From Rhodamnia argentea (lineage: Eukaryota; Streptophyta; Magnoliopsida; Myrtales; Myrtaceae), in assembly GCF_020921035.1 (NCBI RefSeq), contig NC_063154.1:2418001-2482000 (forward strand): 64,000 bases of DNA. The letters are read 5' to 3'. The translations under genes were made by a program, and so were the position numbers. The notes beneath the pieces are model-generated. The model was given only the letters and a program-made list of their open reading frames with translations, was not told the DNA's origin and did no database searches. Every line of letters starts with the position of its first letter. Within the stretch, counting starts at the first letter, position 1. Shown piece after piece: positions 1 through 11,215 of the stretch.

Positions 1-872
1 AGTAAATACCCGAAGGATTATGGGTTTTCATTTCCAGCACTTAGTTAGTTATTCTATATATTTTGATTTTTACTTGTTGCACTGTATTCCAATAAATTGG
101 ATGTGAATCGCTTTCTTAGAATTAGGTTAACATTAGACTAGAGTCTTGATAAAAAGAAAATCATAAAAACATTTGCACGATCACTTAGTATTGACGACGC
201 CTCTAAAATGCATGTTCACTTTGAAGAATGACCAACTAGTTAGGTAACAAAAGGGCGTTAATTAGATTATTAGCGAAAATAAGTCCTCGATCCTAAATCT
301 TTGGTCACGTAGGAATTGAGATGATACTTCTGCTTCTTGATTGATTTCTAACCAATCCAATAGGCTAGTGATAACTCATTGAAATATTTAGGTTGTAAAG
401 AATTGAAAACTAAATTCAATGTCACGTGAGGTATGGGCTTAGAAGAGTCCGTGTCTAAATTGATTGGCTATATGGCTAGCCTTTTGGCCAATACCCCTAA
501 ACCTATGATCTTTCGACCGCGTCGGGAAAAATAGGCCGCGACAGTCCTTGCCCAGTGTGAAGGCCTCACCAGCAACTGTCGGGGCCATGAATGCCCTAAG
601 CGCGGCCTTGCCGGGTATAGACATGGGCACAATGGCCTTACGTTATCAAACGTTTTTCTCTGATCAGAAATCTACTTCTATAGCAGAAATAGAAAAATTA
701 ACTTCCGGTCAAAAGTTAATATCTAGAGCAAAAGTATTGCCATGAGCGCCCTAGGCGTTTGATAAAGAATTCTCATAAATTACTTTCAAAAGGAAACACA
801 GAGCAGTAGGGGATGACTCAAGTTAATCCGCCACTAATCCATCTACTTTTATGCAAATCATGGCATGCTTCT
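1..872. other. Intergenic DNA upstream of LRR-kinase copy 1
   Basis: I recognise no gene here. Short open frames at 439-745 resemble no family I know and lack supporting context. From about 770 to 872 the sequence matches the region upstream of the paralogue at 17478 (about 17090-17190), so this is the outer 5' part of the duplication unit. The match stops where the LTR-like insert at about 873 begins. Confidence 0.5.
641..765. repeat. Short inverted-repeat element, MITE-like
   Basis: About 125 bp bounded by TTATCAAACG on the left and its exact inverse CGTTTGATAA on the right. The size and termini fit a small non-autonomous DNA element. I see no clear target-site duplication, so the family is unassigned. 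Confidence 0.3.
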
Positions 873-1370
873 GTCACGACCTAAAATTTGAAAATCTTAG
901 GTTAATGGATTATCAGATTAATTAAATTGAATTAACTAACCTAGTTCGAGCTCTTCTAGGCTCTAGCAATTTGTGACTTAACGTTCATGATTAATTATGC
1001 AAAACTATTTTCAATTTCGAAGCCGCCATTAATCTTTTACTGTAGGTAGATTATAAACCCGAATAACGTGTTCAGAAAAAAATAATTTATTTCATGCGAA
1101 TCGGAGATTAAATTGATTTGGAAACTTGATTATATTAATTTTTTTAATTAATAGTTTTTCGATATCAAATTTTCATGCAATTTTTTTGATTTGTTGATTT
1201 GAATTAGTTCTTTTTTTTTTTGTTTTCCCTTTAATTTCTGAGGTGAGAGGACCCTTCTTTTTATCAATGTCAGAGACCTCCTTCTCCCCTCTCTGTGGAA
1301 AAAAGTTTTGTGCTCTCCACGTTCTGCCGTGTGATGGATGAAGTTGGCGCTATCATTTTCATGAGGAGAG
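873..1370. mobile_element. LTR-like fossil fragment, probably Ty3/gypsy
   Basis: The homologous leader upstream of the paralogue at 17478 is continuous, whereas here it is interrupted between about 873 and 1370. The insert opens with TGTCACGACC, a start common in plant Ty3/gypsy LTRs. No internal coding region is present, so this is a partial or solo LTR. The right edge is approximate. It sits 150-650 bp upstream of the copy 1 start and may have altered its promoter. Confidence 0.4.
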
Positions 1371-1520
1371 CATACCCAACTTGTCCCACTCACTATTAGT
1401 AATGCCCAGTTGACGCAGACAAATGCGACTTTTGAGACCAAAGAAGAGAAGAGACTCTTTACAAAATCACTTCTTATTCTCCCAGCAACATCACTTCAGA
1501 GTCCACTTCTACTTTGAGTT

Positions 1521-4500
1521 ATGCAGATCTTGGGCTTTACTTCTGCTGACTTTCAGTTTCGTTGCTTCATTCTCGGGATTGCCATTGTATCGTGCTTTAC
1601 CCAAGTCTCATCGGCAGCAAATGAAACCGACAAATCGGCATTGCTTGCATTCAAGGCTGGGATAACTGAGGACCCCCTCGGGGTGCTCAGCTCCTGGAAT
1701 AATACGATCGATCTCTGCCAATGGTACGGAGTTACATGCAGCCGTCGGCACCGCAATAGAGTCACTGCATTGAATCTGTACTCCCTGAAACTCTCGGGGC
1801 CTATCTCCCCTCACATCGGGAACCTCAGCTTCTTGAGGGAATTAAGGCTCTATAACAACAGCTTTGGCCATGAAATCCCTCCCCAAATCGGTCAGTTGCG
1901 ACGGTTACGCATCTTGATTCTGGGCAATAATTCTCTCACGGGTGAAATCCCCAGGAACACATCGCGCTGCCTTAACCTGCATCACCTTGTATTGGCTGGT
2001 AATCAACTGGGTGGAGAAGTTCCTCCAGAGATAGGTTCATTGGTGAAGCTTCGGTATCTTCATTTAAGAAGAAACAATCTAACGGGAGGTGTCCCTTCTT
2101 CCATCGGCAACTTGTCATCGTTGGAGCAGCTTTATCTTAGCAACAATAACTTAGGCGGGAGTCTTCCTTGGGTTCTAGGCCGACTGACCAACCTTACATC
2201 ACTTGCTTTCGGAGAGAACACGTTGTCCGGTATGCTTCCACCTTCCCTCTGCAATTTATCTTCATTGGTAACATTTGACGCCGGAGGTAACCAAATACAT
2301 GGAAGTCTTCCTACTGCAATGGGCTTTGGTCTCCCCAACTTAGAATTTTTCAGCATCCACACGAACCAGCTAGATGGATCAATCCCTACGTGGATTCCTA
2401 ATAATGCCACAAATCTACAGATTCTTCAACTTGGAGGCAACAGACTCTCAGGGAGCGTACCTTCTTTTGAAAATTTGTGTAACCTTCGGCGGTTAAGCAT
2501 TTACACTAACCATCTTGGAAGTGGGGGATCTGGTGACTTGAGCTTTATTTGCTCATTAACCAATATGACCAGCTTATTCCTCTTGAGTATGAATACTAAT
2601 AGACTCGGTGGGCCGGTGCCGGAATGCATTGGTAATTTGTCCCTTGCCATCACGACATTGGCCCTGGGCCTAAATCCTATTACTGGTGAGATTCCTAGAG
2701 CAATGGGCAATCTCGTGAACTTGGAAATCTTGCATGTGACCAACAATATTCTTTCAGGTGCCATCCCGTTTGACGTGGAAAACCTTCCAAATCTAACATA
2801 TGTGGATCTCTCCACTAACAATCTATCGGGGGTAATATCATCCTCTTTTCATAAGAACAAGAGATTGATTGCATTATATCTTGATGGGAATCACTTCCAT
2901 GGGCACATTCCTTCGCATCTAGATGAGTGTCAAAGTCTGACGATGCTCGATCTTTCAAACAACAATCTTAGCGGTTCTGCATTCCCAGTGGTTAAAACTC
3001 TTCTCTATTTGAACTTGTTTGACAACCATTTGAATGGGTCCCTTCCGGTGGAAGTAGGAAAAATTGAACATATAAATTCTTTGGACATTTCAAGCAATAT
3101 GTTCAGTGGTGAAATTCCGAGCACTCTAGGTGATTGCGACGGACTGCTAGTTTTGCAAATGAAGGATAACCACTTCCAAGGATCCATTCCCCAATCAATT
3201 AGCTCATGAAGAAGCATTGAGGAATTGGATCTTTCAAACAAACAATCTATCAGGCGAAATCCCAAAATTCTTAGAAGCATTTGACTTCCTGAGGATCCTG
3301 AACTTATCCTACAACAATTTTGAAGGAATGTTACCAACTGAGGTTGTCTTCAAGAATGCAAGTGCCACTTTTGTTACCGGAAACAAGTTGCGTGGAGGAA
3401 TTCCAGAATTTGGACTCCCTAAATGCGTCTCTCCACATTCCAAGAGCCAAGGAGTTGTTCATGTTTTCGAAACTCACGTTCTCTATTGTTTTTGGACTTC
3501 TAGGGGTGGTTCTTGTTCTGGTTTTTGTGTATGCATGCTGGTTGAAGAAGAAGAAAGTACAACAACCGACTTTAAGTTCCATAGCTGATACCTGGCAAAA
3601 CTTATCTTATTCGACTCTTTTTAAAGCAACTGACGGTTTTTCTTCAACTAATTTGATTGGGGTAGGCAGTTTTGGATCTGTTTACAGGGGATTACTCCAG
3701 GAGAATGAGACTTACGTTGCTGTGAAAGTGCTTAATTTAACACGTCATGGTGCCCTAAAAAGCTTCAAAACCGAGTGCGAGGCTCTCAAGCATATCAAAC
3801 ATCGAAATCTTTTGAAGGTGCTAACGGTATGCTCTGGTACTGATTATAATAGAAATGATTTTAAGGCATTGGTCTATGAGTTTATGATCAATGGTAGTCT
3901 CGAAGAGTGGTTGCACCCAGATCCAATGCCAGCTGATGCATACGGGGCCTTCAAAAAATTTGAGTCTCATCCAAAGGATAAAGATTTCCATTGACATTGC
4001 TTTTGCATTGGATTATCTTCATAACCAATGCCATATTGCCACAGTTCATTGTGATCTAAAGCCAAACAATACCCTTTTAGATGTTGAGATGGTTGGACAT
4101 GTCGGTGACTTTGGATTGGCAAAGATCATCCTTGAATCCATGTCTGGCACGAACACAAGCATAAGCTCAGTTGGATTGCGAGGGACAATTGGTTACCTCA
4201 AACGAAGTATTTGTTCTATTGTACATCACAAATTGTAATGGCATCTTTTTTCCAAAAATTTTTAACTTAATAATGATATTTTGCATATATTATTTTCTCA
4301 TAGCTCAACCATACGTGGTTCTTGATATGTGCAGAATATGGAATAGGTAGTGCGGTTTCTATTAGAGGTGATGTCTACAGTTATGGCATTCTCTTGCAAG
4401 AGATGTTCACAGGAATTAGGCACACGGCTGAGATATTCAAAGAAAATTTGAACCTGCATATTTTTATTGAGGAAGCATTGCCTGAACGAGTCCTAGAGAT

Positions 4501-4705
4501 TACCGATCCCATTCTAATTCGGGAAATGGAGAGCTACGCAGGTGAAAGCAGAAGTAGCACGGTCCAAGATTGTCTGCTAATGGTCTACGGAATTGGGATC
4601 GCTTGCTCAGTTGGAGTGCCAGGAGAGCGAATGAGCATCACAGATGTAGCAGCTCAACTATGTTCGATTACGGACATACTTTACGCTGCTGGCTTACGAG
4701 AATAG
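1521..4705 (+). pseudogene. LRR-XII receptor-like kinase copy 1 (ectodomain open, kinase half broken)
   Basis: An open frame of 562 codons from 1521 encodes a signal peptide, an LRR N-cap starting near NETDKSALLAFK, and about 20 LRRs. It ends at a TGA (3207-3209) where other A copies have TTA (Leu). The last LRRs, membrane segment and kinase follow in pieces. One-base insertions shift the frame near 3235-3245, 3465 and 3955. The exon-1 splice donor after the APE codon is lost to a small deletion near 4195. Exon 2 (about 4335-4705) is recognisable up to a normal stop. Kinase motifs still visible are the G-loop, HCDLKP (non-RD) and DFG. Every post-stop lesion is absent from copy 2, whereas the ectodomain has the same length as copy 2 without indels. 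It is either a dead gene or a truncated secreted LRR protein like those known from the Xa21 cluster (Xa21D). The latter is inference. Confidence 0.8.
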
Positions 4706-5195
4706 GTGATGTACTAAAGCATTAAGTTTTCTAGTCCCTCCTACAAATGCCTAACTCACATTGTTTTTTTTCAATTTAGATGAACTCAACGAAGCCATGG
4801 AGGTAACAGAGTCATCGTGCAGAATTAATGTGGGGCAGATGCTTTTCTAATGCATCGTGAGGTTGGTGAATTGAGCTCTGATACAAATTATGAATAGTTT
4901 AGACCTTGAAGAACAAAGGTGTGTTTCAATGTTCCTTTTGAAATGAAAGTTGGCGGCGTGTGAGAAGTGAACAGAGTATTTGGAATGTTGCTGTTTTCTG
5001 TAAGCCCTGTCGTATATTTGGACAACTGAAAGGAAAGGCATACATGCAACGCTGTATATGTCTCATAAAGCTATGCAAGCAAGTTCGTTTATCCTTTTCT
5101 TCTTTTATGCTAGTTAATTAGTTCGATCTATTAATACGAGGAAACATCATGCTTGGGAGAGCAGATTACGTTATTCCATCATCTCACCCAAATAA
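4706..5195 (+). repeat. A-type 3' flank module, copy 1
   Basis: This non-coding segment is conserved downstream of the other A copies (20692, 29756, 34603, 41663, 49543). It includes a T-rich tract ending in TTTAG, then a block around GTAACAGAGTCATCGTGCAG, and a block around GTGTGTTTCAATGTTCC. It probably holds the 3' UTR and its candidate intron. The donor here is TAG followed by GTGATG. Confidence 0.6.
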
Positions 5196-5479
5196 CTTAC
5201 AAGCAAAGATTGTAGTCACTCTACCACTTTCATGAGGAAGACCAAACCATCATAATCAAGTTCAAGAAATGGAGGAAATGATCAAACTTTCTCTCATTGC
5301 TTGGAATTTTTAAGACGTTCATTCCACTGCACGGACAAAAAAATTGAAAAGTCGACCGGTCGTGATACCACTCCTCGTTTGCCTTAGCAGAGAAGATGCA
5401 GGAAAATGGCCATCAAATCCATACGACTATCAGCCATGACTTCTTTTCATCTTATTTCTAATGCCGCGAGCATAGACAA

Positions 5480-5940
5480 CAATCTTTCAGGGAACATACT
5501 TTCTCTTAACAAACTGCATAACCTTCAATGGTTTTTGATTCACTCCTATCATATCAGAAGTGGGGGTTCCCATGACTTGAGCTTCCTTTGCTTCCTTAAC
5601 AGATGCCTCTAGCTTAATCGAGTTGAATGTCATGGAAAATAGAATGATTGGGTCACTGCCTCAGTGCATTGGCGACTTCCCTATACTCTTGTAGCATTGG
5701 GAGCGAGCAAGAATGCTTTAACCGGTGAGATCCCTAGAGCAACAATCTTTCAGGTACAATCCCGTTTGACTTGAAAAATCTGCAAAGCATTGCGTACTTG
5801 AATCTCTCATACCACAATCTGTCAAGGGGTAGCTCCATCCTTTATGCAAACTCTAAGCAAATGGATTTATCCGTATCTTGATGGGAATAACTTTCGAGGG
5901 CGCGTTCCTCTGTATCTAGAAAAGTACTTCTGAGATCGAT
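5480..5940 (+). pseudogene. Orphan LRR fragment, subgroup B
   Basis: Fragments related to the middle LRRs of the intact B gene (residues about 290-450) are readable on the + strand, including SGGSHDLSFLC and DNNLSG. The frame is broken several times and one LRR is deleted near 5740. No kinase, signal peptide or start belongs to it. It lies between the 3' flanks of two oppositely oriented copies and is a leftover of rearrangement. Confidence 0.65.
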
Positions 5941-6785
5941 TGTTCATGTTTTTCTGTTCACCAGAATCACGTGCTGTCCGCGGTCTAATACGTTTAATGA
6001 CACTACGTATCTGGATTTGTGCTGAACATATCTACAATAGAATCTCAAGCAGTTTGGTCTCCTATTCTGATGGAGATGAAAGCTGATGACTTGCATCCTA
6101 ACAAGACCTTTATCTCATAGTCATATGTATCAAGAGTACATACGGTAGTCTATCTTGAGCAGTGTACTCATCTTCATATAAGTTGTACTGGAAATAAACA
6201 AGCACGAATTCATTCTCATTCAAGAAACAAAACATAGAGTAGCATGATTACGGCTGAAAGAGGAGCAGCATTTCCTTCCATATGAGTTCAACTATAATTT
6301 GCTGATAAGCTTTGGATCTGTTGGACCTCCAAGCTCAAAAGCTTTTGCTTTGGATCTAGCAGCTCCGCATCATACTTCTTCCAATCCACTCCTCAGGCGT
6401 CCTGCAGAGTGGAATGAGCCTATGGAAGATGCAGAAACCATCAATTCTTAAGACCAGGAAAAAAAGTGTAAAAAATTAGTTACCAATGCAGGGGATCTGG
6501 TCAGAAGCCAATTCTTTTAGTGAACCACAAAGCCCTATAAGCATGACTGTTCTAGTGCAAGTGCAGAAAGACACGTAAGATGTAACATATGAGGTTCCTA
6601 GTCAGCTGTTTCAATGCCTTGTGATGTAACATTGAATTTCGCCCTCCACGTATATCTGAGAATATGTATTGCTCTCTCTTAGTCTAGGCTGGAAAGAAAT
6701 GTTAGTCATTCCCAGTGCTCGAGTGTTCAGGCACACTTCTGTATGCTTGACTAGGCTTTAGGTGAATTTTTAGAAATGTCATTAC
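5941..6785. other. 3' flank of the B gene
   Basis: Non-coding. About 5960-6260 matches 52860-53140 in inverted orientation, which is the 3' flank of the B relic at 50690-52192, so both copies carried the same downstream DNA. A related piece lies at about 21260-21560. I see no independent gene. Confidence 0.55.
6689..6785 (-). other. Candidate 3' UTR intron of the B gene
   Basis: The stop TAG (6788-6786) is followed at once by GTAATG, a good donor. TTTCTTTCCAG, with its pyrimidine tract, ends at 6689. Subgroup A shows the same arrangement (TAG then GTGATA, with an acceptor about 107-115 bp on). This is inferred from splice signals and conservation only. Confidence 0.4.
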
Positions 6786-9700
6786 CTATCCTTGTAAACC
6801 AGCTGCGTGAAGTTTGTCCCTAATCAAACATAGTTGAGTTCCAGCTTCTGTGATGCTCATTCTCTCTCTGGGTACTCCAACTGAGCAGCCAATTCCAATT
6901 CCATAGACCATTACCAGACACTCTTGAACTGCATTGTCTCTGCTATGGCATGCATAGTTCTTTCTTCCCTGAAGTAGAATGGGATCAGTAATTTCTAGAA
7001 CTCGGGCGGGCAAAGCTTCCACAACAAAATTGTGAAGGTTCAAATTTTCTTTGAAGCTCTCATCTGTGGGCCTGATTCCGGTGAACATCTCTAGCAAGAG
7101 CATTCCATAACTATAGACATCGCCTTCTCTAGAAACCACACTTCCCATTCCATATTCTGCACTTCGTCCAAATTTCACATTAGACATAACAGAACATAGC
7201 GTCCACAGTATCATCATGAATTGTAATGTTCTTTTGAGAGGAAGGAAGGACAAGGGGGTTTTACCTGGAGCAGCATAACCAACCGTTCCTCTTAGACCAG
7301 CTGAACTTATCTTTGAGTTGGTGTCAGGTGTATTTTCAAGGACGATTTTTGCCAATCCAAAGTCACCGACATGTCCATCCATCTCATCATCTAAGAGAAC
7401 ATTGCTTGGCTTTAGATCACAATGAATAATTTGGCTGTGACAGTGGTTGTGAAGATAATCCAATGCAGAAGCAATGTCGATGGCTATCTTTATCCTACGG
7501 AGGAGGCTCAAAGATTTTGAAGGCCCATCTGCTTCGGTCGGTTCTTGATGGTGGTGTAACCACTCTTCAAGGCTGCCATTAACCATGAACTTGTAGATTA
7601 AAGCCTTAAACTCATTACCGCAGTAATCAATGCTTGAGCATACTGACAGGATTTTCAAAAGATTTCGGTGTCTGATGTGCTTGAGAGCCTCACATTCAGC
7701 CATGAAACTCTTCAATGCACCATGACGAGTTACATTCAGCACCTTCACAGCGACAACCGTTCCATTCTCGAGTATACCCTTGTAAACAGACCCAAAACTA
7801 CCGATACCAATCAAATTAGTTGAAGAAAATCCATTAGTTGCTCTTAGGAGAATTCCATAAGGTAGATTCTGCCATGTACCGCCTCCGGGGCTCGAAATAG
7901 GCTCTTTTCTTTTCTCCTTCAACCAACATGAGTACAAAAAAGGAAGAAGAGCTACTCCCAGAAGCCCAAAGGTGATAGCGATGGAAAGTATCAGGATATG
8001 GACAAGCCGCTTGCTTTTGGAGTTTTTAGAGATGCACTTAGGGAGATGAAATTCAGGAATTCCTCCACAGAGCATCTCGTTTCCAATGACAAATGCGGCA
8101 GTTGCATTCTTAAAGACTCCTTCAGTTGGTAGAGAGCCTTCAAAATTGTTAAATGATAAATTAGCATATTCCAAATCAAATGCCTCCAAGAACCTTGGAA
8201 TCCCTCCAGATAAATTATTGCATGAAAGATCAAGTATTTTGATGCCTCTTAACGAACTAAGGGATTGAGGAATGGACCCTTGGAAGAGGTTGTCCTGCAA
8301 TCTTAATAGTACGAGTACAGCACAATTGCCCAGACTGCTTGGCATGTCACCATCTAACATGTTTCCTGATATGTCCATATAGTTTAAGTTCTTCATCTCC
8401 CCTATTTCCTTGGGAAGGGCCCCGGTCAGATGGTTGTGGGATAAGTTCAAAAAGAAGAGACTTGTGACCACTGGGATTCCGGAATCGCTGAGATTGTTAC
8501 TAGAAAGATCAAGCGACAGCAATCGTTGACACTTATCAAGATGCGGAGGAATGTGCCCTTGAAAGTTATTCCCATCAAGATACAGATAAATCAATTCGCT
8601 CAGATTGTGCAAAAAGGATGGAAGTACCCCGGACAACTTGTTGTTTGAGAGATTCAAATATGTAAGATTCTGAAGGTTTTTCAAGTCTAACGGGAATGTA
8701 CCTGAAAGACTGTTGCCATCCACATACAACTTTTCTAAGTTCACAAGATTCCCAATTGCTCTTGGGATCTCCCCTGTTATAACATTCTTGCTTACCCCCA
8801 ATGCTGTGAGAGTAATGGAGAAATTGCCAATGCACTGAGGCAGTGACCCACCCAGTCTGTTTTCCATGACATTCAACTCTTTTAAGCTAGAGGCATTTGT
8901 TAAGGAGCAAAGGAAGCTCAAGTCATGGGAGCCCCCGCTTCCGAGATGATTGGAGCGAATGGAAAACCATTCAAGATTATGTAGGCGTTCAAAAGAAGGT
9001 ATGCTCCCTGAAAGATTGTTGTCCTCTAGTGGAAGTACACGGAGGTTCGTTGCATTAGAGATTGAGAATGGGATTGATCCATCAAATTGGTTCGAGGCCA
9101 CGTTGAAGTATTCGAGAGACGAGAGAGTGAGGCCTATGGTTGCAGGAAGACTTCCATGTATTTGGTTACATGATACGTCAAATTGAGTCAATGAAGACAG
9201 GTTGAAGAGGGAAGCAGGGAGCGTACCGGAAAGCATGTTGAATCCCAAAGTAAGTGTGGCTAGTTTGGTTAGTTGGCCAAGAGCCCCAGGAATGCTCCCA
9301 CTCAAGGAGTTAAAAGTAAGATAAAGATCCTCGAGGGACGATAAGTTGCCAATGCTTGGAGGGATGCTTCCTGACAAATTGTTTGCCATTAAAACAAGAT
9401 GCTGAAGCTTCAATAGCGTACCGAGCTCTCTGGGAACTTGTCCAGTCAGTCTGTTATTCCGCAATCCAATGCCAATAAGGTTCGTGCAACCTGATATGTT
9501 CCTGGGTATATCCCCCGCCAGAGAGTTATTGGACAATTCTAAGAAACGTAAGCGGTGCAGCCGTCCAATTTGCCGTGGGATTTCATGGTCAAAACTATTG
9601 TTTTGAAGCCGTAATTCCCTCAAGAAGCTGAGGTTCCCGACGTGAGGGGAGATTGATCCCGAGAGCTTCTGTGAATTTAGGTCCAATACCGTGACTCGGC

Positions 9701-9941
9701 TGTGGTGCCGGCGACTACACGTAACACCAGACCACCGGCAGAAGTCAATGCTGTCGTTCCATGAGCTGAACACCCCGAAGGGATCTAAAGTTATTCCCGA
9801 CTTGAACTCCAGCAACGCAATCCTATCCGTTTCATTATTGGAGGCGAAGGAGACTCGGTTGTAGGAACACAACAAGAGAACAATGGTGAAGATGTGATGC
9901 CATGTCGGAAACTTAGGAGAAGGGAAGTCAATATGTTCCAT
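6786..9941 (-). CDS. LRR-XII receptor-like kinase, subgroup B, intact
   Basis: Exon 1 is 9941-7265 and exon 2 is 7156-6786. The 108-bp intron (7264-7157) splits the Glu of the APE motif and splicing gives GYAAPEYG. The protein is 1015 aa: signal peptide (1 to about 34), LRR N-cap, about 22 LRRs (80-625), a membrane helix (about 647-670), then a Ser/Thr kinase. The kinase has G-loop GIGSFGSVYKG (about 709), VAVK lysine, HCD (about 839-841, non-RD) and DFG (about 860). The length and one-intron layout fit the EFR/Xa21 family, cell-surface immune receptors for microbial patterns; its ligand cannot be told. The first Met directly precedes the signal peptide, so this start is chosen. The intron is a multiple of three with no in-frame stop, so retention would add 36 residues to the activation segment. 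No lesions are seen. A Harbinger element ends 394 bp upstream. Confidence 0.9.
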   Translation of the reverse strand: MEHIDFPSPKFPTWHHIFTIVLLLCSYNRVSFASNNETDRIALLEFKSGITLDPFGVFSSWNDSIDFCRWSGVTCSRRHHSRVTVLDLNSQKLSGSISPHVGNLSFLRELRLQNNSFDHEIPRQIGRLHRLRFLELSNNSLAGDIPRNISGCTNLIGIGLRNNRLTGQVPRELGTLLKLQHLVLMANNLSGSIPPSIGNLSSLEDLYLTFNSLSGSIPGALGQLTKLATLTLGFNMLSGTLPASLFNLSSLTQFDVSCNQIHGSLPATIGLTLSSLEYFNVASNQFDGSIPFSISNATNLRVLPLEDNNLSGSIPSFERLHNLEWFSIRSNHLGSGGSHDLSFLCSLTNASSLKELNVMENRLGGSLPQCIGNFSITLTALGVSKNVITGEIPRAIGNLVNLEKLYVDGNSLSGTFPLDLKNLQNLTYLNLSNNKLSGVLPSFLHNLSELIYLYLDGNNFQGHIPPHLDKCQRLLSLDLSSNNLSDSGIPVVTSLFFLNLSHNHLTGALPKEIGEMKNLNYMDISGNMLDGDMPSSLGNCAVLVLLRLQDNLFQGSIPQSLSSLRGIKILDLSCNNLSGGIPRFLEAFDLEYANLSFNNFEGSLPTEGVFKNATAAFVIGNEMLCGGIPEFHLPKCISKNSKSKRLVHILILSIAITFGLLGVALLPFLYSCWLKEKRKEPISSPGGGTWQNLPYGILLRATNGFSSTNLIGIGSFGSVYKGILENGTVVAVKVLNVTRHGALKSFMAECEALKHIRHRNLLKILSVCSSIDYCGNEFKALIYKFMVNGSLEEWLHHHQEPTEADGPSKSLSLLRRIKIAIDIASALDYLHNHCHSQIIHCDLKPSNVLLDDEMDGHVGDFGLAKIVLENTPDTNSKISSAGLRGTVGYAAPGKTPLSFLPLKRTLQFMMILWTLCSVMSNVKFGRSAEYGMGSVVSREGDVYSYGMLLLEMFTGIRPTDESFKENLNLHNFVVEALPARVLEITDPILLQGRKNYACHSRDNAVQECLVMVYGIGIGCSVGVPRERMSITEAGTQLCLIRDKLHAAGLQG

Positions 9942-10334
9942 ATGCTTAAAGCGGAGAGATTTTGGTTCAAAATGGAATGAGCCTCTCAGAGAAGATATTT
10001 GTAGCGAGTTCGATGTTCATTTTCTGCAGTCTAATTCCAGATTTCCTCTACTCACCCCTGGAAAAATAGTTTCACCGTAAGAGACCCGTCAAGTCATTGA
10101 CTTCGACCAAGCTCAAGACTTTTAAGATCTCTTTGTCACGCATACATGTTCATTCAGGGATCTCTTTTTCCATGGAAAAGATGATGACAGGGACCCTCGA
10201 TCAGCGACCAGGGCACAGTGCCATTGAGCTTCTGAAACACTCAATCGCCGACCGTGGCCATTTCACTTCTGCGAATTACGCAAATCTTCTTACATTCTCC
10301 TCTTCTGGTTTCCTTTCTCTCGTGTGCAGACTAT
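9942..10334 (-). other. 5' region and presumed promoter of the B gene
   Basis: This is the 393 bp between the B-gene start and the Harbinger terminus. A short open frame on the + strand (10097-10387) runs into the transposon and is not credible as a gene. I could not assign a convincing TATA box. Confidence 0.35.
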
Positions 10335-10365
10335 GGGTGGGTTTGGTTCGACATTTGGAAAGAGC
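10335..10365 (+). repeat. Left TIR of Harbinger element
   Basis: Begins GGGTGGGTTTGGTTCGACAT and pairs with the inverted copy at the right end with only a few mismatches. Subterminal AAATGC and AAAGCTC motifs follow. Confidence 0.85.
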
Positions 10366-11215
10366 TTTGGGGGAATGCAAATGCTGAAAGCTAAAAGCTC
10401 CTTGTGGAAATGCAAAGACTATTTGGTAAACTTAACATTTTCAAGGGGCTTTGGGTTAAATGCTGTTTGGTAGAAATACATTAGGAAAGCTCCTTTGGGT
10501 GACTATTTTACGCTATTTATTTTTAATTGGTTTAAAATTGAAAAGATTGCCAACAATGTTAAAAATATGAATTAATTTAGTTTTGCCCATTGATTAATTT
10601 GTTCTAGCAAATTTTTATTGAAAATAATTGTTTCATTCTCTCTTCTTTGCATGATTTATTTGCTATCGATAGATCTTTGGCAATCCTTTTTGATTGATTT
10701 CTTACTTCTCCAAAAATACAATATGTGCTCGATGACGGATGCCGATTTTCTTAGTTGATCATGTCGCGCACGTTGGTAATTGGAATATGGAGAATCACCC
10801 TATAATTGATCATGTCGCGCACGTAGTCCCGCAATGAGGAAGCTCCCGGCCACAAAAAAAAAAGGTAATGAAACGATTAAAAAAAAAATAACTCTCGAAA
10901 CAGGGGAGCTATCAATCTATTCATTATCAAATCTCGATCGGATTTAAAAAAAGAAAATGAAAAATCAAAGTGCTCTGTCATAACAAAAAAAAAGGAGAGC
11001 TACCCACATTGCATCGCCAATGTAGAAGTCGTGATCAAGCATGCAAAATACAAAGAGAGAGATATGGCAGAGGCGGGGAAACACCGTGGAAATGGCCTTC
11101 TTCCCGCTTCTTGACTTCACCGATGCTTCGTACTAGTGTTGAGACAAATCAAAATGCTATACCAAGACAGAACATTCATGGGAACGTACACCACAAGGTA
11201 CTTTTGCAAACATCC

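Noticed and set aside
439-745. Two opposing short frames possibly encoding a small protein.
   Set aside because: No recognised motif, no splice context, and part lies in a putative MITE.
1148-2821. Several antisense frames of 65-110 codons over the LRR domains, repeated in the paralogues.
   Set aside because: They are shadows of the LRR coding sequence. Leu-rich repeats often leave the opposite strand open, and they recur only because the genes are duplicated.
3207-3209. Selenocysteine or programmed readthrough at the shared TGA.
   Set aside because: Land plants lack the selenocysteine system, and the following bases (TGA-AGA) do not match the classic leaky context. Low-level readthrough cannot be excluded but is unsupported.
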